A DNA stretch of 64,000 nucleotides from JAFGOG01 sp034429215 (GTDB lineage Bacteria > Chloroflexota > Anaerolineae > JAAYZQ01): the NCBI GenBank assembly GCA_034429215.1, contig DAOUGI010000101.1, positions 1 to 64,000 of the forward strand, given 5' to 3'. The notes under the pieces were generated by a model. The model saw nothing but the letters and a program-made list of their open reading frames with translations, was not told the DNA's origin and did not search any database. The translations under genes were made by a program, and so were the position numbers. Below are positions 8,244 through 17,468 of this stretch, piece after piece (positions within the stretch are counted from its first letter, which is position 1; every line of letters starts with the position of its first letter).

Positions 8244-8711
8244 ATGTTTCATCGAGTGACACTCATTGGACACGTCGGCCAAGATCCCCAGATGCGCTAC
8301 ACGCCCGACGGCACGCCGGTGACCAACATCAGCGTGGCGACCAAAACCAGCGTCAGCAAAGAGACGAACCCGCAGTGCCCGGCCGGCTGGAAAGAGTCCT
8401 ACAACGGCCGTGCATGGGAGCTGACCACTTGGTGGCGGGTGACCTGCTGGCGCAAGCTGGCAGAGATCGTCAACCAGTATGTCACCAAAGGGATGCAGGT
8501 CTTTGTCGAAGGCGAAGTGCGCGGCGATGCTCAAAACGGCACGCAGAACCCCCGCGTCTGGACAGGGAATGATGGAGTTGCCAAGGCCAGCTTCGAGCTG
8601 ACTGCGCGGACGATCAAGATGCTGGGCGGTGCTCGAGGCGAGGGTGGAGCTGAGGCGCCCGTCGGCGAGCCGCCTCCGGGAGGCTTTGAAGAGGACGAGA
8701 TCCCCTTCTAG
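8244..8711 (+). CDS. ssb: Single-stranded DNA-binding protein
   Basis: This 155-residue OB-fold protein coats ssDNA in replication and repair. The start is the ATG with AGGAGG seven bases upstream; a longer frame begins inside the leader. The fold is seen in FHRVTLIGHVGQDPQMRYTP, VTNISVATKTS and WWRVTCWRKLAEIVNQYVTKG. A short acidic tail ends EEDEIPF, the conserved partner-binding tip (DDDIPF in E. coli). The loop SVSKETNPQCPAGWKES is longer than in proteobacterial SSB. An intrinsic terminator follows. Confidence 0.95.
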   Translation: MFHRVTLIGHVGQDPQMRYTPDGTPVTNISVATKTSVSKETNPQCPAGWKESYNGRAWELTTWWRVTCWRKLAEIVNQYVTKGMQVFVEGEVRGDAQNGTQNPRVWTGNDGVAKASFELTARTIKMLGGARGEGGAEAPVGEPPPGGFEEDEIPF

Positions 8712-8750
8712 GGTCGCTCACCAGCAGCGAAAACAACGAGAACTATCGGG

Positions 8751-8801
8751 CGTCGTTCAGCTCTGAGATCTGACCCCAGAGCTGAACGACGTTTTGTCTT
8801 T
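8751..8801 (+). terminator. Terminator of ssb
   Basis: A 15-bp stem, CGTCGTTCAGCTCTG (8751-8765) with CAGAGCTGAACGACG (8777-8791), is followed by TTTTGTCTTT. It separates ssb from the DUF3467-der pair. Confidence 0.9.
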
Positions 8802-8817
8802 ACCTGAGAGGATGGCT

Positions 8818-9144
8818 ATGACTGAACGGAAAGCACAGCAACAACCGCTTCCACAGCGGCAGATCCAGATCGAGCTGCCGGCTGACCTGGAGGCTATCTA
8901 TTCCAATTTTGCCCTCATTACCCACTCGCCGTCGGAGGTCATCGTCGATTTTGCCCGGGTCTTGCCCAACGCGCCCAAGGCCAAAGTCTATGGTCGAATC
9001 ATCTTGACCCCGATGAACGCCAAGCTGCTGCACCAGGCATTGGGCGACAATCTGAAAAAGTTCGAAGAGAAGTTTGGCGAGATCCGGACCGCAGACCAGG
9101 GGTTTCCGCAGCACGATGAGCGGATGGGGTTCGTGCGCGACTGA
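8818..9144 (+). CDS. DUF3467 family protein
   Basis: This 108-residue cytosolic protein of the DUF3467 family has no assigned biochemical role. Recognisable segments are EAIYSNFALITHSPSEVIVDFA and YGRIILTPMNAKLLHQALGDNLKKFEEKFG. The start is taken at the Met six bases after GAGAGG (8806-8811); an ATG at 8812 lies too close to that site. Its TGA overlaps the ATG of der (TGATG), indicating translational coupling, so it may be co-regulated with ribosome assembly. Confidence 0.8.
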   Translation: MTERKAQQQPLPQRQIQIELPADLEAIYSNFALITHSPSEVIVDFARVLPNAPKAKVYGRIILTPMNAKLLHQALGDNLKKFEEKFGEIRTADQGFPQHDERMGFVRD

Positions 9145-10517
9145 TGCCCAAGCCAATCGTTGCCCTCGTCGGACGCCCTAACGTCGGCAAGTCCACCCTG
9201 TTCAACCGGCTCATCGGCCAGCGACGGTCCATCGTCGAGGATCTGCCCGGCACCACGCGCGACCGGCTGTACGGCGAGACCGAGTGGAACGGCGTGGAGT
9301 TCACCGTGGTGGACACCGGCGGCCTGGAGATCGTCGAAAGCAGCAAGCAGCGGGGAGCCCAAGACCGGCCGGTACCCTTGTCTACTGCGTCCGCCGGTCT
9401 GATCGAAGAGATCCGGACCCAGGCTGAGGTCGCCATCGCCGAGGCGGACGTTATCGTCCTGCTGGTCGACACGCTCGACGGCCTGACGCCCGCCGACGAG
9501 GACATAGCCCAGGTGCTGCGCCGCGCCGCCCGCCCGGTGATGGTGGTGGCCAACAAGGCCGACAACGAGGCGCGCCGCCAGGCGGCGGTCGAATTTTACG
9601 CGTTGGGCCTCGGCGAGATATACCCCATCTCGGCGCTGCACGGCACCGGCATCGGCGACCTGCTCGATGAGATCGTGGCGGCCCTGCCCCCCGCCTTGAG
9701 CGAGGAGGAGGAGCCGGAAGCGGTCAAGATCGCCCTGGTCGGCCGGCCCAACGTCGGCAAGTCGTCGCTGCTCAACAGGCTGTTGGGCGAGGATCGGGCC
9801 ATCGTCAGCCCCATTCCGGGCACCACCCGCGACTCGATCGACACCTATCTGACCTGGGAGGGGCAGCCGCTGCTGCTGATCGATACGGCGGGTATCCGCC
9901 GCCGGGGCCGGATCGATCGGGGCATTGAAAAGTACAGCGTGCTGCGCGCCGTCAAGGCCATCTCCCGCGCCGACGTGGTGCTGCTGCTGCTGGACGCCCA
10001 GGACGTGGTGACCGCCCAGGATGCCCACGTCGCCGGCTATATCCTGGACGAGAACTGCAGCGTCATCGTGTTGGTTAACAAGTGGGACGCGGTCGAAAAA
10101 GACACCTACACGATGGATGCCTACACCCAGCAGATCCGCGCCGATCTCAAGTTCTTGGATTTCGTGCCGGTGCTTTTCATTTCGGCCCTGACCGGCCAGC
10201 GGGTGGACAAGATTCTGCCGCTGGCCCTCGAGGTCCGCCAGGAGCGGACGCGGCGCATCCCGACCGGGGCGCTAAACCGCCTGGTGGAGGAGATCAAGGT
10301 CCGCCATCCGGCACCGCACAAAGGCGGCAGGCAGCTCAATCTGATGTATGCTACCCAGGCGGGGGTCGATCCGCCAACCTTTGTCTTTTTTGTCAACGAC
10401 GCCCGGCTGGTCCATTTTTCCTACGAGCGCTACATAGAGAACCAGATCCGGCGGCAGTACAGCTACCTGGGCACTCCGATCAAGCTAGTGTTTCGGTCAC
10501 GGAAAGAAAAGACGTAG
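9144..10517 (+). CDS. der: Ribosome-assembly GTPase Der (EngA)
   Basis: This 457-residue double-GTPase acts in late 50S assembly. The first G domain has the P-loop GRPNVGKSTLF (about 9-19), PGTTRD, DTGG and NKAD. The second repeats GRPNVGKSSLLN, PGTTRDS, DTAGIRR and NKWD. The C-terminal KH-like domain contains HKGGRQLNLMYATQAGVDPPTF. Length is typical. The start codon overlaps the preceding stop codon. It converges on fdhD with 36 nt between them and no clear terminator. Confidence 0.97.
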   Translation: MPKPIVALVGRPNVGKSTLFNRLIGQRRSIVEDLPGTTRDRLYGETEWNGVEFTVVDTGGLEIVESSKQRGAQDRPVPLSTASAGLIEEIRTQAEVAIAEADVIVLLVDTLDGLTPADEDIAQVLRRAARPVMVVANKADNEARRQAAVEFYALGLGEIYPISALHGTGIGDLLDEIVAALPPALSEEEEPEAVKIALVGRPNVGKSSLLNRLLGEDRAIVSPIPGTTRDSIDTYLTWEGQPLLLIDTAGIRRRGRIDRGIEKYSVLRAVKAISRADVVLLLLDAQDVVTAQDAHVAGYILDENCSVIVLVNKWDAVEKDTYTMDAYTQQIRADLKFLDFVPVLFISALTGQRVDKILPLALEVRQERTRRIPTGALNRLVEEIKVRHPAPHKGGRQLNLMYATQAGVDPPTFVFFVNDARLVHFSYERYIENQIRRQYSYLGTPIKLVFRSRKEKT

Positions 10518-10553
10518 GATAGTACGATTAATAAGGGGTGAGGGAGTTTAGCT

Positions 10554-11420
10554 CTACGGGGTGATGCGCCAGCCGTGGGCGTAGACGTTCAGCGTCTTGC
10601 CCCGCAGATAGCCGACGAGCGTGCAGTTCAGCGTCTCGGCCAGCTCTACCGCCAGCGAAGTAGGCGACGATAGGGAAGCCAGAATCGGCACCCCCAAGCG
10701 CACCCCTTTGGCGACCATGTCATAACTGGCCCGACCCGTGCTGACCAGGAGCTTGTCGTTCAGGGGAATGCCCCGCAGCAGGCAGTAGCCGGTCGCCTTG
10801 TCCACGGCGTTGTGCCGGCCGATGTCTTCGACCACCGCCACGAGCCGGCCGCCGGCGGTCAAGATGGCTGCGGCATGGATGCCACCGGCCGCCCGGTAGG
10901 CCTCCTGCTGCGGCGCAATCTGCCCGACCAGGTGCTGTAACACCTCCAAACGGACCTTGACGCCGGCCTCAATCGGTCTCAGGCCCTCAGCCAGGGCCGT
11001 CGCGTCGACACGGCCACAGCCGGAGCGGATCAGCACCGGGGCGTCGCTCTGTCTCGACGGCGCCGCACCGGGCATCAGGACCACCTCAACCCGGTTGCGC
11101 GACTCTCCGGCAGCGAGCGCATCCTCGTCGCCATCAGGCGTGGCCCGCCCGCAATGGCGGACCAGGGCCACGTCCTTCATGGCGGCGATCAGGCCTTCGC
11201 CCAGGCAGAATCCGGCAGCCAGCTCCTTCTCCAGGCCCGGGGTGCGCATCAGCACCCCAACCGGCTGACCGTCGATCCGGATCTCCAGCGGCTCTTCTAT
11301 CACTACCCCGGCCGGCACCTGCTGGCCGGACTCGCCGGTAAAACGCCAGATAGGCCACGGCATAACGCCGGGCCATGCTGACTTGTCAGGCTCGAAGGGG
11401 TGGCTGTACCGTTTCAACAC
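10554..11420 (-). CDS. fdhD: FdhD, sulfur carrier for formate dehydrogenase
   Basis: This 288-residue protein delivers sulfur to the Mo-bis-MGD cofactor of formate dehydrogenase. Family features are EEPLEIRIDGQPVGVLMRTPG, AGFCLGEGLI, GGIHAAAIL, VEDIGRHNAVDKATG, VSTGRASYDMVAK and GYLRGKTLNVYAH. The sulfurated-cysteine loop reads RSGCGRVD, with one Cys where E. coli FdhD has a CxxC pair. A GTG start seven bases after the LCP stop is assumed; an internal ATG at 11363 is an alternative. It is co-oriented with the LCP gene. No formate dehydrogenase is in the window. Confidence 0.9.
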   Translation of the reverse strand: MLKRYSHPFEPDKSAWPGVMPWPIWRFTGESGQQVPAGVVIEEPLEIRIDGQPVGVLMRTPGLEKELAAGFCLGEGLIAAMKDVALVRHCGRATPDGDEDALAAGESRNRVEVVLMPGAAPSRQSDAPVLIRSGCGRVDATALAEGLRPIEAGVKVRLEVLQHLVGQIAPQQEAYRAAGGIHAAAILTAGGRLVAVVEDIGRHNAVDKATGYCLLRGIPLNDKLLVSTGRASYDMVAKGVRLGVPILASLSSPTSLAVELAETLNCTLVGYLRGKTLNVYAHGWRITP

Positions 11421-11427
11421 ACAGCCA

Positions 11428-12942
11428 TCAGGGCAGTGGGAGGTTAAAATCCTGCCCGACGATGATGCGAATGTCCACAGGGCTCAGCACATTGTCGCTG
11501 GGGCGCACGTTCTCAGGCGACACCCGGAACAGATTGACCAACTGCTGCAGCGTAGATGCCTTGCCGGTATAGTCGATAATGACCGTGCTGGTATAGTCCA
11601 GGCGGTCGGCGTCGCCAAACTCTACCACCTGGTAGCCTTCCTGCATCAGCATGGCGGCCACCCGCGCGGCAAAGTTGGGGATCGACGTGCCGTTCTGCAC
11701 GGCGATGCGCGCCCCTTCCTTGGCCAGATCCTGTCGCGCTTGGACCTGATCCGGCGACATGGTGGGCGTCGGCGTGGGCGGGGCGGGCGTGGCCGTCGGC
11801 ACCATGACCAATGGTGTGGAAAACAGGTCGGCTATGGCCGGATTGATCTTGTCCCACACCGGGAGCTGGACGGCTGCCGTGTCCGCGCGCTTGTAGCCGT
11901 AGACCAACGGCGGTTTTAGAACCAACTGCTTGATGTTGGACAGGTCGATCTGCGGCCCCAACTGGGCCAGCTCCAGCATGTCGTCCACGCTCATGTCGGT
12001 TTTCATCGTGTCGCCCATCGTCAACACCAGCGACGGGATCTTGGGGATGACGTTCAGGCTCAACGCCTTTGCGCCAATGGTCTTTAGAACCAGTTGTTGT
12101 CGCGCAGCACGGTCAAAGTCGCTGCTGCTCATGCGCGAGCGGGCATACTCCAGCGCCCGGGCGCCGTTCATGTGCTGCAAGCCGGCGTCAAAATGAACCG
12201 TCTTGTAGGCATACGGGTCGCCCGTTTTGGGGTTCGGATATTGTGTGTCGTGCAACACGCGCGGCACATCGATGTCGACACCGCCCAGGGTGTCGATGAT
12301 CTTCTCAAAGCCCTTGAAATCGACCATGACGTAATAGTCGATCGGGATGCCAAAGTTGTACTCTATCGTCCGCTCGAGCAGCGCAGGGCCGCCGCCGGGA
12401 TACTTGCGCGACTCGCCATAGACGTTGGCCGTGTTGATCCGGTCTTCCCCAATACTCGGAATGGTCAATTGCAGATCGCGCGGGATCGACATCATGCCTA
12501 CCGTCTTGTTGGTCGGATCGACTGTAGCGATGATAATCGTGTCCGTCCGCGATGTCCAGCTATTGCCCGACCGGCGGTCGATGCCGAGCAGCAGGATGTT
12601 GATCCGATCAGAGCTGATCGTGGGCGCCGCCGGTGGTTGGTATTCCAGATTCTCCGCTACCACCGGGTTGAGGATCTCCTCGGGCAGCTCCGGTGTAGGC
12701 TCTTCGAGCACCTCGCTGGCCGCTGCACCTGACAGGTTGAACCGCGGCAACTGGAGGATGGGCAGGGCGGGCAGCTCGGCCCGGGCCACGATCTCGCGAA
12801 CCGTGGCATACATCAGATAGCCGGCATAAAGGCCACCTGCGACAAAAATCACCAGAAATATGGATATCGCCAGCCGGAGCCACAAGGGAGGCTGGCTATG
12901 CTTTCTTGGGATATTTCGTTTTTGCGCTACAGTGGTGCTCAA
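11428..12942 (-). CDS. LytR-CpsA-Psr (LCP) family glycopolymer ligase
   Basis: LCP enzymes attach wall glycopolymers or other lipid-linked glycans to peptidoglycan. The 504-residue protein has an N-terminal transmembrane helix (about 17-37). The LCP domain shows NILLLGIDRRSG, SRTDTIIIATVDP, MSIPRDLQL, the Asp/Arg-rich YYVMVDFKGFEKIIDTLGGV and ARSRMSSSDFDRAARQQ. A Pro/Thr linker leads to a LytR_C-like C-terminal domain. A TTG start at 12942 is chosen because GGAGG precedes it by a few bases and the promoter lies just upstream; the open frame before it has no other start close to an RBS. Confidence 0.9.
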   Translation of the reverse strand: MSTTVAQKRNIPRKHSQPPLWLRLAISIFLVIFVAGGLYAGYLMYATVREIVARAELPALPILQLPRFNLSGAAASEVLEEPTPELPEEILNPVVAENLEYQPPAAPTISSDRINILLLGIDRRSGNSWTSRTDTIIIATVDPTNKTVGMMSIPRDLQLTIPSIGEDRINTANVYGESRKYPGGGPALLERTIEYNFGIPIDYYVMVDFKGFEKIIDTLGGVDIDVPRVLHDTQYPNPKTGDPYAYKTVHFDAGLQHMNGARALEYARSRMSSSDFDRAARQQLVLKTIGAKALSLNVIPKIPSLVLTMGDTMKTDMSVDDMLELAQLGPQIDLSNIKQLVLKPPLVYGYKRADTAAVQLPVWDKINPAIADLFSTPLVMVPTATPAPPTPTPTMSPDQVQARQDLAKEGARIAVQNGTSIPNFAARVAAMLMQEGYQVVEFGDADRLDYTSTVIIDYTGKASTLQQLVNLFRVSPENVRPSDNVLSPVDIRIIVGQDFNLPLP

Positions 12943-13000
12943 TATACCTCCACAGGTGTTATGGGCTCGGTTCACAACCAGCCCCGGCGAGCGCGATGAC

Positions 13001-13028
13001 AGTATACCATATCTGGTGCCGGATGCAA
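13001..13028 (-). promoter_or_regulatory. Promoter of the LCP-fdhD operon
   Basis: On the minus strand TTGCAT (13028-13023), a 16-nt spacer and TATACT (13006-13001), about 60 nt before the TTG start codon. Confidence 0.75.
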
Positions 13029-13040
13029 AAAAGTGTGAGA

Positions 13041-13084
13041 TAGCAAAAAACAAGGGGGTTCGGTCCGCCTACGGCGGACCGAAC
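13041..13084 (-). terminator. Terminator of groESL
   Basis: A perfect 12-bp stem (13058-13069 with 13073-13084, GTTCGGTCCGCC arm, 3-nt loop) lies 30 nt after the groEL stop codon. It is followed on the minus strand by CCCCTTGTTTTTTGC. Confidence 0.92.
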
Positions 13085-13113
13085 CCCCCCACCCCATTGA
13101 GGCGGTGATCGGT

Positions 13114-14742
<1,629 letters not shown>

Positions 14743-14776
14743 TTTTGTTTACTCCTTTTTCACTAGTGCTGTTGGA

Positions 14777-15070
14777 TCAGTCCAGGACTGCCAGGATGTC
14801 GCTTTCCTTGAGGATCAGATACTTTTTTTCCTCAAGCTTGACCTCGGTGCCTGCATACTTGGCATAGAGCACCCGGTCACCGACCTTGACATCCATCAGG
14901 ATGTACTTGCCGTCTTCGTCCCGGCGACCCGGGCCGGCGGCGACGACCTTGCCCTCCTGCGGCTTTTCCTTTGCCGTCTCGGGCACATAGATGCCGCTTG
15001 CGGTCATTTCTTCCCGCTCGATCGGCTCGACCACGACACGGTCAGCCAACGGTCTAAGATTTAGCGCCAT
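14777..15070 (-). CDS. groES: Co-chaperonin GroES
   Basis: This 97-residue lid of the chaperonin starts NLRPLADRVVVEPIEREEMTAS, includes the mobile loop and ends VKLEEKKYLILKESDILAVLD. SD GAGGAGG is well placed. It is the first gene of the operon, behind a perfect CIRCE operator and a consensus promoter. Confidence 0.98.
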   Translation of the reverse strand: MALNLRPLADRVVVEPIEREEMTASGIYVPETAKEKPQEGKVVAAGPGRRDEDGKYILMDVKVGDRVLYAKYAGTEVKLEEKKYLILKESDILAVLD

Positions 15071-15119
15071 TTTCGTCTACCTCCTCGAATATTGGTATTG
15101 AGAATTCACAACGAGTGCG

Positions 15120-15146
15120 TTAGCACTCAGGAGCGGCGAGTGCTAA
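15120..15146. promoter_or_regulatory. CIRCE operator (HrcA site) of groESL
   Basis: TTAGCACTC-N9-GAGTGCTAA matches the CIRCE consensus at every position. It lies between the -10 box and the groES start codon, so heat-shock control by an HrcA repressor is expected. hrcA is not in the window. Confidence 0.97.
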
Positions 15147-15156
15147 CGCCGGCCCT

Positions 15157-15184
15157 ATTTTACTCTAATTAGGGACAATGTCAA
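15157..15184 (-). promoter_or_regulatory. Promoter of groESL
   Basis: On the minus strand TTGACA (15184-15179), a 16-nt spacer and TAAAAT (15162-15157). The CIRCE element begins 10 nt downstream, within the transcript leader. Confidence 0.88.
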
Positions 15185-15203
15185 ATCGAGAGAGGGCTGT
15201 GGA

Positions 15204-15863
15204 TCAAAGGGGAAGCCAGGCCGGAACGATTTCTCTCAGCCTGGGCAACAGCGGCCACAGGTCTGGCGAGTCGAGAACCAGACCGGCAGCCGCGCGAACC
15301 TGGTCGGACGACGGATTGACGGCCACGCCAATCCGGGACCGAGCAAACATGGCCACATCAGAGGTGCCGTCACCTACGGCCAGACAGTCGGCAGGCGACA
15401 CAGCAAACTCGGCCTGCAACTGCTCGACGATCTGCCCCTTGCCGCCCTCGGGGACGCGCTCCCTGGCGGCGCCGGTGGCATAGCCATCCTCGAATAGGAG
15501 CTCGTTGGCGATGATCCAATCCAAACCCAGCTCGGCCTGGACGAGCTCGGCGTGGACGCTCAGGCCGGTGCTGACCACAGCCACCCGCACGCCTGCCTGT
15601 TTAAGGGCACAGACCGTCTCGCGGGCACCGGGCAGATAGGAGTTGTCGCGGAAGAAGGCTTCCATCGCCACCCGGCTTGTCCCTCTCCACAGTGAGGCGT
15701 CGAGTCGCAGCCATTCGCTGTAGGGCAACTGGCCGGAGACACCCTGATCAAAAAACGCCTGGGCCACCTCCCAGGTGCCCAGGCGTTGGTGTAGATAAAC
15801 GTATGGATCGCGGGCCTGCTTTAACGTCCCATCCAGGTCAAAGATCGCCAACCTGAGGGGCAT
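15204..15863 (-). CDS. SerB-like HAD phosphatase (HAD-IB)
   Basis: This 219-residue phosphatase of the phosphoserine-phosphatase-like HAD-IB group shows the motif I nucleophile/acid pair in LAIFDLDGTLK (DxD), motif II in VAVVSTGLSVHAE, motif III Lys in EGGKGQIVEQL and motif IV in VGDGTSDVAMFA. A C1 helical cap follows motif I. The ATG overlaps the aminopeptidase TGA (ATGA), which fixes the start and implies coupling. The substrate is not certain; amino-acid metabolism is possible but inferred only from homology and the neighbour. Confidence 0.85.
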   Translation of the reverse strand: MPLRLAIFDLDGTLKQARDPYVYLHQRLGTWEVAQAFFDQGVSGQLPYSEWLRLDASLWRGTSRVAMEAFFRDNSYLPGARETVCALKQAGVRVAVVSTGLSVHAELVQAELGLDWIIANELLFEDGYATGAARERVPEGGKGQIVEQLQAEFAVSPADCLAVGDGTSDVAMFARSRIGVAVNPSSDQVRAAAGLVLDSPDLWPLLPRLREIVPAWLPL

Positions 15864-17389
15864 CAGCCGGCGGCTACCCAATCGGACAGGAGTTGGATCA
15901 ACAGCCGCACGCCAAAGCCGGTCCCACCCTTTTGCAGGTAGGCAGGGCGCTTGGGTGAGTCGCCCCGCTCCTCAAACGACATCCCGGCGATGTCCAGGTG
16001 TGCCCAGGGATAATCCCCGGTAAACTGCTTGAGAAAGATGGCTGAAGATCCAACGCCACCCTGGCGCCCGCCGCTGTTGGTCATGTCGGCAGTCAGGCTC
16101 TCGATCTTGTCCATATAGTCATCATATAGGGGCAGGGGCCAGACCCGCTCACCGCTCGCCCGGCTGGCAGCCTGGAGGCGGGCCAACAGGCCGTCGTCGC
16201 TGCTGAACACGCCGGCGGCTACACCGAGCCCCAATGCCGTGACGCACGCGCCGGTCAGGGTGGCCAGATCGACCACCGCCTTGGGATTGAAACGGGTAGC
16301 ATAGGCCAGAGCGTCGGCCAGGACCAATCGGCCCTCGGCGTCGGTGCTGATGATCTCGATCGTCTTGCCGTTGAGGGCGGTCAGCACATCGCCCGGCTTG
16401 TAGGCACTACCGCTCGGCAGGTTCTCGGTGGCCGGCACCAACCCCACTACATGCAGCGGCAGGTCAAGCTGAGCCACGGCCAGCATCGTCGCCAGCACCG
16501 CCGCGCCGCCGGCCATGTCGCCCCGCATCCGCTCCATCCCTTCGCCCGGCTTGAGGGAGATGCCCCCGGAGTCGAAGGTAATCGCTTTGCCCACCAGCAC
16601 GACCGTGTCCAGGTCGTCGCGCCCGGCGTTGTGTTCCAGGACGATGAATAGGGCCGGCTCGTCGCTGCCCTGGGCCACGCCCAGGAAAGCGCCCATTCCG
16701 AGCTCGTCGGCGTCCTCCTCGTCGAGCACCTGGCAGCTCATTGTCTCAAACTGAGCGGCGATGTCCAGCGCCATCTCGGCCAGATCCTCGGGAGTGGCGT
16801 AATTGGCCGGACGGTTGGTCAAGTCGCGGGCCAGGCAAACCGCATCGGCCACAATCTCGCCGGTCCTGGCACCCGCTTCCACGGCAGGCAGATTGGCGGC
16901 GTCGAGATGGACCAGGGTCAGGCGTTCCGGATCGGAACGGTCGGGAGGCTCGTTTTTCAGCTCCTGGTAACGGTACAACCCCAGGATTGTCCCTTCCACT
17001 ACGGCATGGGCGGCCGCTTCGAGCGCCAAGCCTCCCACACCGGCGCCGTGCACGATGGTGCTGAACGATCCAACGCCCAGCGCCCGGGCCCTTTTCGCCG
17101 CCGCTGCCGCCGCCTCGCGCACGACGTTGAGGCTAAACTTGTCCTGCGGCCCCAGACCGACCACCAGCACCCGGCGGGCCGGCAGAGCACCGCGCGTGTA
17201 AAAAACGGCGGTCTCGCCCTTCTTGCCCTTGAAATCGCCGCCGGCGACGGCATCGCCGATGGCCCCACCCAACGCCTGATCCACGGCGGCAGTTGCCCCG
17301 CCTGATGTTTCGACACCTTCAAACAGGCTGACGACGATCAGCTCGTCTTCAACCGCTTGGATGCTGCCGGCTAAAATACTTGTGTCCAT
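15863..17389 (-). CDS. pepA: Leucyl aminopeptidase (M17)
   Basis: This 508-residue two-metal aminopeptidase removes N-terminal residues from peptides. The catalytic domain has VGKAITFDSGGISLKP (metal and active-site Lys/Asp), the signature STDAEGRLVLADAL with Glu and Arg, and DLATLTGACVTALG. The N-terminal domain occupies about 1-170. The start is the ATG preceded by AGGAGG five bases away; a longer frame would begin upstream of the promoter. The gene is coupled to the downstream HAD phosphatase. Confidence 0.96.
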   Translation of the reverse strand: MDTSILAGSIQAVEDELIVVSLFEGVETSGGATAAVDQALGGAIGDAVAGGDFKGKKGETAVFYTRGALPARRVLVVGLGPQDKFSLNVVREAAAAAAKRARALGVGSFSTIVHGAGVGGLALEAAAHAVVEGTILGLYRYQELKNEPPDRSDPERLTLVHLDAANLPAVEAGARTGEIVADAVCLARDLTNRPANYATPEDLAEMALDIAAQFETMSCQVLDEEDADELGMGAFLGVAQGSDEPALFIVLEHNAGRDDLDTVVLVGKAITFDSGGISLKPGEGMERMRGDMAGGAAVLATMLAVAQLDLPLHVVGLVPATENLPSGSAYKPGDVLTALNGKTIEIISTDAEGRLVLADALAYATRFNPKAVVDLATLTGACVTALGLGVAAGVFSSDDGLLARLQAASRASGERVWPLPLYDDYMDKIESLTADMTNSGGRQGGVGSSAIFLKQFTGDYPWAHLDIAGMSFEERGDSPKRPAYLQKGGTGFGVRLLIQLLSDWVAAG

Positions 17390-17432
17390 GGAAACCTCCT
17401 CGTCCCAACCCTGTCCGGAGGGAACGGCCTCT

Positions 17433-17462
17433 ATTCTACCACACTTGCGCGTTTCTGTCCAA
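17433..17462 (-). promoter_or_regulatory. Promoter of pepA
   Basis: On the minus strand TTGGAC (17462-17457), an 18-nt spacer and TAGAAT (17438-17433), 44 nt before the start codon. Confidence 0.7.
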
Positions 17463-17468
17463 TGAGCC

